Below are positions 14,172 to 22,568 of a stretch of DNA of 39,841 bases, piece after piece. The number at the start of each line of letters is the position of its first letter. Position 1 is the stretch's first letter. Where the stretch lies: contig NZ_VLNT01000024.1 in the NCBI RefSeq assembly GCF_007421815.1, positions 1-39,841 on the forward strand, written 5' to 3'. A program made the translations under genes and the position numbers. The notes below the pieces were generated by a model, which saw nothing but the letters and a program-made list of their open reading frames with translations, had not been told where the DNA came from and searched no databases. This DNA comes from Aeromicrobium piscarium (GTDB taxonomy: Bacteria > Actinomycetota > Actinomycetes > Propionibacteriales > Nocardioidaceae).

Positions 14172-15682
14172 TATCGATCCCCATCTGTCGAGCCAGGCTT
14201 GATCACCTGGCAGATGTACTTCATCTCCAACCAGTCGTCGAGGCCGTGCCGTGATCCTTCACGGCCAAGGCCCGACTGCTTGACGCCGCCGAACGGGGCG
14301 GTCGCCGTCGACAACATCGGCTGATTGATCCCGACCATGCCGGACTCGAGCCCTTCTGAGACCCTCCACACACGGTCGACGTCCTGCGCATAGAAATAGG
14401 CGGCCAACCCATACGGAGTGTCGTTAGCCAACCGGATGGCTTCGTCCTCATCATCAAAAGGATGAAGGAACGCGACGGGGCCGAAGGTCTCTTCGTGGAA
14501 GGCCTGCGCGGTCGCCGGAACGTCGCGCACAATCGTCGGCTGGAAGAACGTCCCTCCCAGTTCGTGCGGCTGTCCGCCGAGGACGACCTTGGCGCCGCGG
14601 CGTTCAGCGTCGGCAACGTGCTCGATCACCTTGGTCAATGCGGGCCGGTCAATCAGCGGACCGACGTCGGTCGCGTCATCCAGACCGCTGCCAACGTTGA
14701 GCTCGCGGACTCGATCGGTCAATAGCGCAATGAACTGGTCGTAAACCGACCTGGCTACGAGGACACGATTGGCGCTGATGCAGGTCTGCCCAGCGTTGCG
14801 GTACTTGCACTGCACGAGACCATCGACGGCAGCGACGAGATCCGCGTCATCGAACACGATGAACGGCGCATTGCCTCCAAGCTCGAGAGACAAGCTCTTG
14901 ACGGTCGTCGCTGCCTGACGCATCAACAGTCGACCGACTTCAGTTGAGCCAGTGAAGCTAACCTTCCGAACATCCTCATTCTCCGTGAGTTCAGCACCGA
15001 TCTCGGGCGCGTCGGCCGCATCGCCGGTTACGAGGTTGAGGACACCGGCCGGGACACCGGCCTGTTCAGCCAAAGCCACCAGCGCGATCGCCGACAGTGG
15101 TGTCTGCTCGGCTGGCTTCAGCACGAGGGTGCAGCCTGCCGCCAATGCGGGGCCGGCCTTACGGGTGACCATCGCGGCCGGAAAGTTCCACGGGGTGATC
15201 GCGGCACCAACCCCGATGGGCTGCCTCTGCACGGTCACGCGGGTCTGGGCGGCATCTCCGGGAATAGTCTCCCCGTAGGCTCGCTTGGCCTCCTCGGCGA
15301 ACCACTCTAGGAAGGAGGCAGCGTACCGAATCTCGGTAACCGCTTCGCGCAGTGGCTTGCCCTGCTCGCGCACCATGAGCTCCGCCAGAGAGTCCTCCGC
15401 CGCGAGGACACAATCTCGCCAGTCCAGGAGAATCGCGGCGCGCTCGCGCGCCGGACGTGTGCGCCATGAGACCCACGCTTCCTCGGCCGCGCGGACGGCC
15501 CGACACGTCTCGGCCCGACCCATGCGGGGAACAGTGGCGATGGTCTCGCCGGTTGCAGGATCAGTGACGTCGAATCGTTCGGCCGAATCAGCGTCGATCC
15601 ACGCACCTCCGACGTAGCCGCGTGGAGCTCCACCAGTCTCGTGCCACTCCTCGAAAAGGACGGCAACAGTTGCTAGCGACAC
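14171..15682 (-). CDS. NAD(P)-dependent aldehyde dehydrogenase, first operon gene
   Basis: This is a 503-residue ALDH superfamily enzyme most like succinate-semialdehyde/aromatic aldehyde dehydrogenases. Visible motifs are TPWNFPAAMV (cofactor), FTGSTEVGR, LELGGNAPFIVFDDADL with the general-base Glu, NAGQTCISANR with the catalytic Cys, and ETFGPVAFLHPF. It probably converts an aldehyde formed by the alcohol dehydrogenase, or directly by the P450, into a carboxylate. The GTG start at 15682 is chosen for the clear GCGGAGG ribosome binding site 6 nt upstream. A strong sigma-70-like promoter lies about 80-105 bp upstream. It heads the operon. Confidence 0.92.
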   Translation of the reverse strand: MSLATVAVLFEEWHETGGAPRGYVGGAWIDADSAERFDVTDPATGETIATVPRMGRAETCRAVRAAEEAWVSWRTRPARERAAILLDWRDCVLAAEDSLAELMVREQGKPLREAVTEIRYAASFLEWFAEEAKRAYGETIPGDAAQTRVTVQRQPIGVGAAITPWNFPAAMVTRKAGPALAAGCTLVLKPAEQTPLSAIALVALAEQAGVPAGVLNLVTGDAADAPEIGAELTENEDVRKVSFTGSTEVGRLLMRQAATTVKSLSLELGGNAPFIVFDDADLVAAVDGLVQCKYRNAGQTCISANRVLVARSVYDQFIALLTDRVRELNVGSGLDDATDVGPLIDRPALTKVIEHVADAERRGAKVVLGGQPHELGGTFFQPTIVRDVPATAQAFHEETFGPVAFLHPFDDEDEAIRLANDTPYGLAAYFYAQDVDRVWRVSEGLESGMVGINQPMLSTATAPFGGVKQSGLGREGSRHGLDDWLEMKYICQVIKPGSTDGDR

Positions 15683-15740
15683 AGAACCTCCGCGTGATCA
15701 GGTCGCGCAAGCCGACTTAGACCGCGCGGACATCTTTTGG

Positions 15741-15788
15741 AATGGTGTTTCTTTTCTATTCATATCTCGGACCTAAGGTCCATGTCAA
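15741..15788 (-). promoter_or_regulatory. Catabolic operon promoter with palindromic operator
   Basis: On the minus strand TTGACA (15788-15783) is followed by an 18-nt spacer and TATGAA (15764-15759). The spacer contains the palindrome GGACCTTAGGTCC (15769-15781), so a bound protein would block RNA polymerase. An ACCATT half-site lies 20 nt downstream of the palindrome's 3' edge (15741-15746 on the plus strand as AATGGT). Together with ATGGACC at the palindrome these are the same half-sites found upstream of IclR regulator 1 and the BenE-like gene. The remainder of the 173-bp gap to the transporter gene shows nothing else. Confidence 0.6.
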
Positions 15789-15855
15789 CATCGCACGAGC
15801 GGAAGAAACTTGACCGGAGCGAGCTCGCAACGAACCCGTACAGGCACCGGGCGAA

Positions 15856-17160
15856 TCACTTATCCGAGCCGGACAACGCCCGGCGATAGTCGCCCTGCTC
15901 GGCCACGACAGAGACCAGACACCCGAACAGAACGGCCCAGAATGCCGACGCGATGCCCCACAACGTGAAGCCCGAGACCGAGACCAGGAACGCCGTGAGC
16001 ACTCCAAGCGTGAAGCGGCCCGCCTCCCACGCGGATCGCAGTGACCCCGCCACCGTGGGAACGAGCACCAGCCCCACCAGTACCGCAGTCAGTGCGGGCG
16101 GGATAGACCCGATGAGGCTGACCATCACAGGGATGAACAGCCCGAAGGCAACAAAGGTGAAGCCGGCGATCGTCGCTGCGACATACTTGCCTTCCGGCCT
16201 GCCTGCGTCCTCGCTCGCCGCCATGGCGGTCGTGGGTCCTGCGACGTTCGCACTGTGGCCGCCGAACAGGCCGGCGACGGCCGTGGCGATTCCGCTCACG
16301 ATGGTCATGGCCGTCGTTGGTGGGCGCTCGCCGATGCTCCTCAGCACCGCGATCGCCTGCATGTTCTCCGCCCCGACCGTCAAGATTGCAATCGGGATGC
16401 TTACCGAGAGCACAGCCGCCAACGAGATGCTAGGCGCCTGGACCTGAGGGAAGGACATCGCGAGGTCGAGGTTTGCCGAGCCGAACCGACCAAGCACCGC
16501 AGAGGCACCGACACCTCCAACGATCGCACCGAGGATGGCCGGGGCGAAGTTGATCCATCTATAGAAGATGAGGTAGCCGAGAACAGCGGCTCCGACAATC
16601 CATGGCTCTGCGCCGGACGCATCGACGATCCGCAACGGAAAAGTGAGCAAGATCCCGCCGATCATCCCCGAGAGGATCGGCATCGGAATGAGTCGAACGA
16701 CGTGCGCCATAACGCCGGTTGCTCCGAGCAAGAAGACCAGCAATCCAGCAACCAGAATGCCGCCGAGCATCTCTGAGTAGCTGACGTCACCCAAGGCCCC
16801 GATTGCCACCACCACCCCAGGAATCGAGAAGGCGCCGACAATCGGCAACTTGTAGTACGGCGCCAGGATCCAGGACAAGATCCCGCCAAATACGTAGATC
16901 GAACTGGCCCAGAACGTGATCTGCTGGGTCGATAGCCCCGCGTCCGAACCCGAAGCGATGAGCACAGCGCTGACAGACAAGCAGATCACGAAGACCGGAA
17001 CGACCCCGGTCACGATCGTGAAGACGTTCAGATTCGCCGTAAAGTCCCGCAACCCCGATCGATACCCAGGACCCGATTCGATACCAAGCCAACGGCGACT
17101 GCGCGCACCATCGCCTTCGCCTTCCGACCGACTCCGACCACGGGACCCGTGAGATGTCAT
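15856..17160 (-). CDS. benE: BenE-type aromatic acid:proton symporter
   Basis: This is a 434-residue integral membrane transporter of the benzoate:H+ symporter (BenE) family with about 11-12 hydrophobic segments. Family hallmarks include the long apolar helices beginning at VFTIVTGVVPVFVICL, LPIVGAFSIPGVVVAIGALG, and FGGHSANVAGPTTAMAASED near residue 300. It would import an aromatic carboxylate across the inner membrane. ATG 17160 follows an AAGGAG ribosome binding site with 7-nt spacing. It lies upstream of the operon on the same strand with its own promoter region and a 173-bp gap, so it may be co-induced with the enzymes rather than co-transcribed. The N-terminal 30 residues are hydrophilic and Arg/Ser rich. 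Confidence 0.9.
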   Translation of the reverse strand: MTSHGSRGRSRSEGEGDGARSRRWLGIESGPGYRSGLRDFTANLNVFTIVTGVVPVFVICLSVSAVLIASGSDAGLSTQQITFWASSIYVFGGILSWILAPYYKLPIVGAFSIPGVVVAIGALGDVSYSEMLGGILVAGLLVFLLGATGVMAHVVRLIPMPILSGMIGGILLTFPLRIVDASGAEPWIVGAAVLGYLIFYRWINFAPAILGAIVGGVGASAVLGRFGSANLDLAMSFPQVQAPSISLAAVLSVSIPIAILTVGAENMQAIAVLRSIGERPPTTAMTIVSGIATAVAGLFGGHSANVAGPTTAMAASEDAGRPEGKYVAATIAGFTFVAFGLFIPVMVSLIGSIPPALTAVLVGLVLVPTVAGSLRSAWEAGRFTLGVLTAFLVSVSGFTLWGIASAFWAVLFGCLVSVVAEQGDYRRALSGSDK

Positions 17161-17196
17161 GACTCCACTCCTTGCCGACGACCAACTGGGTCAAAC

Positions 17197-17228
17197 TTAA
17201 TGGACCCGTATACCATTTTGCAACAGTT
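17197..17228 (-). promoter_or_regulatory. Promoter/operator of the BenE-type transporter gene
   Basis: TAATGGACC-N4-TACCATTT (17198-17218) forms an inverted repeat AATGG...CCATT. On the minus strand TTGCAA precedes it, followed 17 nt later by TTAAGT, a weak sigma-70-like pair that the repeat would overlap. The same half-sites occur at 1108-1135 upstream of IclR regulator 1. The site placement is read from the sequence; recognition by IclR is inference. Confidence 0.45.
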
Positions 17229-17264
17229 TAGGAACTCTGATCCAGTCTTTGACACGTCGGAGCT

Positions 17265-17836
17265 ATGCATGATACAACCCACGATCCGGACATGACACGG
17301 GTTGCAGCGCTAGGCGCCAGAGGGCGACTGGGATCGGCGGCGTCTGCCGTGATCGAGAAAGCGGTGATCCGATCGAGCAGGTGGCGTGCACAGGGAGGGC
17401 GTACATGGGGTGGTCGGCACGAGCGGCTTTGATGACGCGAAAGTCCACCAGCTGCGTGATCTGGTCGCCGATATACGAGACGTGGCGTACTGGTCATTCC
17501 CAACTTCTCCATCGGCGCGGCACTTATGAAGCGTTTCGCCGAGATCGCAGCCCTTCTTCGGCTGTCGAAGTCATAGAGACACACCACCCGGAGAAGCTGG
17601 ACGCACCGTCGGGCACCGCGGCAAGGATCGCGGAAGCTCGCAGAGTCACCACGGCGATTGTGCTTCCCGATGAGACGACGGCCGATCCCGACGACGCCCG
17701 TGGTGCCACCGTCTCTGGCATTCCGGTACATGCGATGCGGGTCCGCGGTTTCACCGCGTCCCAAGAAGTGCTGCTCGGCAGCACAGGAGAGATTCTTTCG
17801 CTGCGCCACAACTCAGCGGAGCTTCGGCGATATTAG
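17265..17836 (+). pseudogene. dapB: Decayed dihydrodipicolinate reductase (dapB-like)
   Basis: Pieces of DapB are found in order but in different frames. The N-terminal Rossmann motif MTRVAALGARGRLGSAAS starts at 17292. A middle block GVHGVVGTSGFDDAKVHQL is followed by IPNFSIGAALMKRFAEIAA. The C-terminal block VIETHHPEKLDAPSGTAARI is followed by VRGFTASQEVLLGSTGE. About 60 residues between the first and second blocks are missing, and at least two frame changes follow. The normal length is about 245-250 residues. DapB acts in lysine/diaminopimelate synthesis; an essential copy presumably exists elsewhere. The fragment may mark a former chromosomal junction or a catabolic paralogue. Confidence 0.75.
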
Positions 17837-17902
17837 CGATCCATCGATGGCCGGCTTGCGCCTTTACCGGCAACGAGGCAGAAGTCCGTGCCTCTACGGG
17901 GC

Positions 17903-19088
17903 ATGAGTATTCAGCACGAGCGGCGGTCGAGAAGGTACCCGTGGGCGTGGGAGCCCGTCTTGGCAGGCGTTCTTGGAGCACTCGTGTGCATGACGGTCGT
18001 CGCTCATGTGGCTCGATCGACTGCGAATGCGTGGGCTGGCGGACCAACGACATCGGCTCCCCTGAGCAGGTGGCCTGAGTCGACGTTCGGCATCTTCGCC
18101 GGCGATGCCGTAGCGGGACTATCGTCGAGGCCACGGAGTCATGCCAGTACCACCGAACTATGGGTCATCCTCGTCACCTTGGAGACCCTGACCGTCTGCG
18201 TCCTGTTGGTGGTCACGGCACTGATCCTGCAGCGTTGGGGGCCCGGACGGGTGCAGGGTCTAGCGGCTCCGTCCGAGGTGCGGAAGCTGCTCGGTCGTTC
18301 ACGGCTCCGTAAGTGCGCCACCACGATTCGCCCCGATCTGTACGGCAAGCGTTCATGTTGAGGCGGTTCGATCCCACCGATGTCGGCTGGCGATTGGGGC
18401 GGTTGGCGATGTCGCGGAACTGCTGCAACGGGGCGGGACCATCTACCTGTTGGGCCGCGAGGACCCCTACGCCTCAGCGTCGCCGCTGATGACTGCCGTG
18501 GCCGAGCACATCCTCGATACCGCCCTCGGACTCGCCCACTCATCTACGCATCGCCGCCTGTGTCCCCCGCTGCTGGCCTGCCTTGACGAGTTGCCGTCGA
18601 CTGCTCCCCTACCATCGCTCCAGACCCGGATGGCCAACGAACGTGCCCTCGGTATCTCGTTCATCTGGGCGGCGCAGAGCCGGGCACAGCTGACCTCGAT
18701 CTTCGGCGAGCAATCGGCCCGATCCCTGCTCGGGCTCACCAACAACTTGATCCTGTTCGGCGGATCGAAAGATACGGCGTTCAACGAGGAGATCTCCGAT
18801 CTCCTCGGTCCCACCCGTGTCATCCCGCATACCTGGCAGTCCGGAGCGATGGCCGGCAGGAGCAGCAGCTCGGAGGACATTCCGATCCTGACCGGCGCCG
18901 AGATCCGCCAGCTCGAGGAACGTCACGCGCTGGTGATCGCCGAGAACGGCAAACCCATGATCGCCCGACTCCGGCGCGCTACGGACGGAACGAGCGGACG
19001 GCGACTGCTGGCGCAACGTCAACGAGTGCAGGCCACGGTCGATCGCGCCCGCCGCGCCCCCGACAGTGTCCGGCTTGGAGCGTCGTAG
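17903..19088 (+). pseudogene. VirD4/TraG-type conjugation coupling protein, internal deletion
   Basis: The N-terminal part (17903-18358) carries two membrane segments (VLAGVLGALVCMTVVAHVA and LVTLETLTVCVLLVVTALIL) and the RWGPGRVQGLAAPSEVRKLL plus RLRKCATTIRPDLYGK stretch typical of actinobacterial type IV coupling proteins. A short out-of-frame piece, DVGWRLGR, follows near 18380. The C-terminal part (about 18405-19088), in a third frame, has GGTIYLLGREDPYASASPL, PPLLACLDELPSTAPLPSL (Walker B-like DE) and LLGLTNNLILFGGSKD. The segment with Walker A is missing, roughly 250 residues. The protein should pump DNA to the secretion channel; this copy cannot. The ATG 17903 start is preferred over GTG 17888. 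Confidence 0.82.
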
Positions 19089-19095
19089 CACTGCG

Positions 19096-19719
19096 ATGGA
19101 CACCCCCTCGAACGGGAGTCTCATGGTCCGGCCGTTCCCTCGCCCCGGCCCGTCGTTACGGCTCGCCTACCGAGAGCTGCAACTCGCGAGCGACGGCGAC
19201 AATGTCGCCCGACGAGAGCTCGGCGATCTGACACGCCTGCCCCGTCCGTGGATACCGACCAGCCTGCGTCGCCCCCAACAGCGGCTCGAGCTGTGGAGCT
19301 GGTTGGAGGCCGCGGCGATCTGGATCAATCACGAGCTGGTCTTCGACCCGGCCGATGCGATCCCCGCGTGCTGGCCCGAGCATGCCCATCTGGTCCATGA
19401 GCTCGCCGTGCTCGTGGACCAGCGTTACCGCTGCGAGCTGGCGCTGAACTCCTCACCTCTTGAGGAATGGCACCGTTACGCCCTGCCTGCGTTCCTCGAC
19501 CGCATGAGGCACCGGGTCGGGACTCATTGCGAGGACGGCCATGCCGGCAGGTGGCCCGCCGCGGCACGCTTCCGCACTCACCTCGACGACGCGCACAGCA
19601 CCCAGAGAGCTGCCGCGTTCAACGACGAGGCCGAAGCTCTTCAAGGAAGTATCAGCGACACTCCGTCTTCGCCTCGGCGGCTGCGACTCATCGACGAGGA
19701 GACCGGCGAGATCACCTGA
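19096..19719 (+). CDS. DUF4913-like protein of conjugative elements
   Basis: This is a 207-residue hydrophilic protein. The core from about residue 65 to 165 (WSWLEAAAIWINHELVFDP, IPACWPEHAHLVHELAVLVD and ALPAFLDRMRHRVG) matches the DUF4913 family found directly downstream of TraG-type coupling protein genes in actinobacterial plasmids and ICEs. Molecular function is unknown. ATG 19096, 7 nt after the coupling protein stop and preceded by GGAG, is preferred over a GTG at 19066 inside the upstream gene. The gene appears intact, although its partner is broken. An IS481 element is inserted 14 bp after its target duplication-bounded downstream sequence begins, leaving the stop codon untouched. 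Confidence 0.65.
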   Translation: MDTPSNGSLMVRPFPRPGPSLRLAYRELQLASDGDNVARRELGDLTRLPRPWIPTSLRRPQQRLELWSWLEAAAIWINHELVFDPADAIPACWPEHAHLVHELAVLVDQRYRCELALNSSPLEEWHRYALPAFLDRMRHRVGTHCEDGHAGRWPAAARFRTHLDDAHSTQRAAAFNDEAEALQGSISDTPSSPRRLRLIDEETGEIT

Positions 19720-19732
19720 CCCAATCCCCAGG

Positions 19733-19741
19733 GGATACATC
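19733..19741. repeat. 9-bp target-site duplication, left copy (IS481)
   Basis: GGATACATC directly precedes the left terminal repeat. The same nine bases directly follow the right terminal repeat at 21210-21218. Confidence 0.75.
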
Positions 19742-21209
19742 TGTGATGTCATGCCGCAGGAGATCGGTGACAGTTCTGCATCAGGACATCGGTGACACTT
19801 CCGGGGATCTTGGTGGTGACACTTCTGGGCTCTGATTGACGGGTGAGCAAGAAGAAATGAGCCCGTTGATCCCCGTGTCCGTCTCGCTATCAGTCAGTGG
19901 CCCGAGGACGCCCCGCGCGGGGCAGCGACCTCGTTCTGCGCCGAGCACGGTCTATCTCGGAAGACGTTCTACGTCCTCCTCGCCCGCGCCCGCGACGAGG
20001 GGCAGGCGGCGGTACTCGAACCCCGTACGCGTCGCCCGCGCACCTCTCCGATGCGGATCACCGACGAGGTGAAGCAGCAGGCTCTCAACGTGCGGGCGGC
20101 GTTGGAGGCGTCGGGCCTGGACTACGGGCCGATCAGCGTGCATGACAAGATGACCGCGATGGGACTCCCGGCCCCGTCGACAGCAGCACTGGCACGCATC
20201 TTCCGCGAGAAGGCCGTGGTGAGGTTGGAGCCGAAGAAGAAACCCGGGCTGCGTACCGCAGGTTCGTGTATCCCGCGCCGAACGCGTGCTGGCAGCTCGA
20301 TGCCACCGAGTACGTCCTGGCTGGGGGCCGCACGTGCGTGATCTTCCAGCTCGAGGATGACCACTCCCGCCTCGCCGTCGCCTCCCACGTCGATGACGGC
20401 GAGACCGCCCAGTCCGCACTTGCCGTGTTCGGCAAGGCCGTCGCCCAGCACGGGGTGCCTCAACGCCTGCTGACCGATAACGGGATGGCGCTCAACCCCG
20501 CCCGCCGCGACTGGGAAGGTCAGCTCGTCGCCTACGCCGCGTCGCTGGGGGTGGAGGCGATCACCGGGAAGCCGTATAAGCCGACCACGCAGGGCAAGAA
20601 CGAACGCTTCCACCAGACCCTGTTCCGGTTCCTCGACAAGCAGGCCCTGGCCGGGACGATCGCCGAGCTGCAGGCCCAGGTCGACCGGTTCGATGTCATC
20701 TACAACACCGAGCGCCCCCACCAGGGACTCCCCGGACGACTCACCCCGCAGCAGGCCTGGGACGCCACGCCCCTTGCCGTGCCACCGCGCCCGAAACCCG
20801 CACCGGTGATCCCGGCGCCTCCAGCATCGAAGGCCGACACCCTCGCTCCGATCCCCGCAGGCACCGACCCAGCGACTCGCCCTCGCAACGGCGGCACGAT
20901 CCGCTTCAGTAATGACGGAGAACGGGAGATGATGATCCGCAAGAACGGGACCGTGCAGCTACGCGGGATCCGGTTCCTGATCAGCAGCCGCCGGGCCGGC
21001 CAGACGATCCGAGCGGTTTGGGACCCGATCGGGGTAGTCTTCGCCGACCAGCACGGCGAGGTCATCGCCGAACACCCCTGGCCGCCGGAGGGCGTCACCT
21101 ATGTCAGCAACGGCGTGCCCCGCGGCCGGCCCCGACAGGTGGCAACGAACAACGAAGTGTCACCGAAGTCCTGACACACGAACTGTCACCGATCTCCTGA
21201 GACATCACA
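19742..21209 (+). mobile_element. IS481-family insertion sequence, complete, 1468 bp
   Basis: The left end begins TGTGATGTC and contains GGAGATCGGTGACAGTT. The right end, read inward, begins TGTGATGTC followed by TCAGGAGATCGGTGACAGTT. A short internal difference of a few bases separates the two repeats. Inside the left end, GGTGACACTTC-type motifs recur (three copies of GTGACA[GC]TT within 19770-19830), with counterparts near 21155-21190; these are likely transposase binding sites. The element is flanked by GGATACATC on both sides. Removing it joins the DUF4913 gene tail to the Abi-like gene region. Confidence 0.8.
19843..21174 (+). pseudogene. IS481-family transposase with two single-base frameshifts
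   Basis: The coding content is a typical IS481 transposase: an HTH half (VDPRVRLAISQWPEDAPRG, then GPISVHDKMTAMGLPAPS) and a DDE rve half (YPAPNACWQLDATEYVLAGG, LLTDNGMALN, and GKPYKPTTQGKNERFHQT with the catalytic Glu). GTG 19843 would give MSKK, but an extra A in the AAGAAGAAATGAG run stops the frame after five codons. A missing C in AAACCCGGGCT near 20245 shifts it again. Both lesions lie in short homopolymers, so they may be sequencing errors or real decay. The ORF from about 20263 to the end is continuous. Normal length would be about 440 residues. Confidence 0.82.
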
Positions 21210-21218
21210 GGATACATC
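21210..21218. repeat. 9-bp target-site duplication, right copy (IS481)
   Basis: GGATACATC follows the right terminal repeat directly and matches 19733-19741. Confidence 0.75.
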
Positions 21219-21328
21219 TGTGGGTACGGTGGGGACAAATAAAGCGCCCCCAGGCCCGCTGGACCCGGGGGTTGGCTCAATCAAATGCGAGATACCACGT
21301 CCTCGCTTCTGAGAACCAGGATACGGCA

Positions 21329-21796
21329 TTGACACACTCAGGACAATCGACAGGTTCGCCGCATCTGCCACTCCTCGACCACCTGTCCACTGTTCGTGCG
21401 GCCTCGTATCTGGCCGTGACGCGAACGCCGCATGAGGCCGTGGCGCTGTACCGCTGGAACGCCCACATGTCGGCTGCTCTACACGAGTCGCTCGGGCTGG
21501 TCGAAGTCGCGCTGCGTAATGCGATCGACCGTGAACTTCGCGTCTGGAATCAACGCCAACCGCCTGCCTTCGACACCACCTACGACGATGCGTGGGTCGA
21601 GAATCCCTCGCGTCCGTTGTGGGCGATCCTCAACCCGACCCAACGCCACGGCGGCCGCCGTTCGATCTACCAGGCCGCCTTCCGCAGAGCACTCCAATCG
21701 CGAGATCGTCGCGACCACGGTCATCCTCGCTTCGGAGCGCCGATCACGCACGACGATGTGGTCGCGCACATCACCTTCGGCACCGGGCCCTGACCC
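21329..21796 (+). pseudogene. Abi-like (Abi_2) protein, C-terminus removed by IS3
   Basis: About 150 residues of an Abi-like protein remain. HLSTVRAASYLAVTRTPHEA, then ALYRWNAHMSAALHESLG and LVEVALRNAIDREL, match the conserved N-terminal half of the family, and ITHDDVVAHITFG matches the downstream VVAELTFGFW motif. There the gene is replaced by IS3 element B sequence. Related proteins are linked to abortive infection and resemble HEPN-type RNases, but this copy lacks the C-terminal third. The start is uncertain; TTG 21329 keeps the family-length N-terminus, whereas upstream in-frame codons run back into the IS481 element. Together with the helicase/DUF4391 remnants it points to a former defence cargo. 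Confidence 0.65.
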
Positions 21797-22530
21797 GGCA
21801 CGACGGTCACGTGGTCTCCGAGGCGACCGTGCTGCGGATCCTGCGCGACGAGGGGCTGATCCTGCCGGATCACTACCAGCGTGAACGGCGCCAGCTCGCC
21901 GCGCGCCGCAAGGCGGCGTTCGCCGAGGACCCGACGGGACCGAATCAAGTCTGGCAGCTGGACTTCTCCGAGTTCGAGACCACCAGCGGCGGGACGTGGC
22001 GGATCGCGGGATGTCGGGACTACTGGTCCAAGTACGAGCACCGCTGGCACGTCTCACCGACAGCGAACCAGTTCGACGCGATCGCCGCGGTCGAGCTCGC
22101 GCTGGCCGACTACGAGCAGTTGTTCGGCCACCCGCTCGCCGATGCCTGCGAGGTCGATGTCGAGACCGGTGAGATCAAGCCGGCCGTGACGATCGTGACC
22201 GACAACGGTGGCCCGTTCCGTTCATTCCGGTTCGAGGCGTTCATCGGGCTACATCCCGAGCTCGCCCACGTGCGCACCCGAGTGAGATCGCCGGGTCAGA
22301 ACGGCTCACGCGAACGCGGGTTCGGCACCCTGAAGTACGAGCGGCTCTACCTCGATGAGATCGACGACGCGATCATGCTGGCCAAGCATGCCGAGGAGTA
22401 CCGGATCGAGTACAACCAGCTGCGCCCTCACGAGGCCCTGTCCTGGAACCGGCCACTGGAGGTGCACCTGGGCCTGGCCGACCCGACGATCCCGACATTT
22501 CAAATCCAAGAAATCCTGCCAACTTCTTGA
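21797..22530 (+). pseudogene. IS3-family transposase OrfB, N-terminus missing
   Basis: About 243 residues of an rve-type transposase remain, from RHDGHVVSEATVLR to the natural C-terminus LPTS. The DDE core is visible: WQLDFSEFETTSGG, VTIVTDNGGPFRSFRFEAF, and GSRERGFGTLKYERL with the catalytic Glu. It is highly similar to the full transposase at 28683-29681, with scattered substitutions, so it is a diverged copy rather than a recent duplicate. The first ~100 residues (orfA frameshift region and HTH) are gone. The open frame can be extended upstream to 21592, but that part overlaps the Abi-like gene in another frame and is not transposase. Confidence 0.85.
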
Positions 22531-22539
22531 CGCGGGACA
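21797..22539 (+). mobile_element. IS3-family element B, 3' fragment
   Basis: The fragment starts inside the transposase gene (RHDGHVVSEATVL) and ends with CTTGACGCGGGACA at 22526-22539, the terminal repeat also present at 28674 in the full copy. The 5' half, including orfA, is missing. The left junction is with the Abi-like gene. The right junction lies 29 bp beyond the stop codon of the SCO6880-type gene, which points towards it. Confidence 0.85.
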
Positions 22540-22568
22540 CACGGACCTGTTACGGCCTCGGACGACGC

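Noticed and set aside
21592..21796. An apparent fusion of an unknown N-terminus to the element B transposase
   Set aside because: These codons are the Abi-like gene read in another frame; transposase similarity starts only at RHDGHVV.
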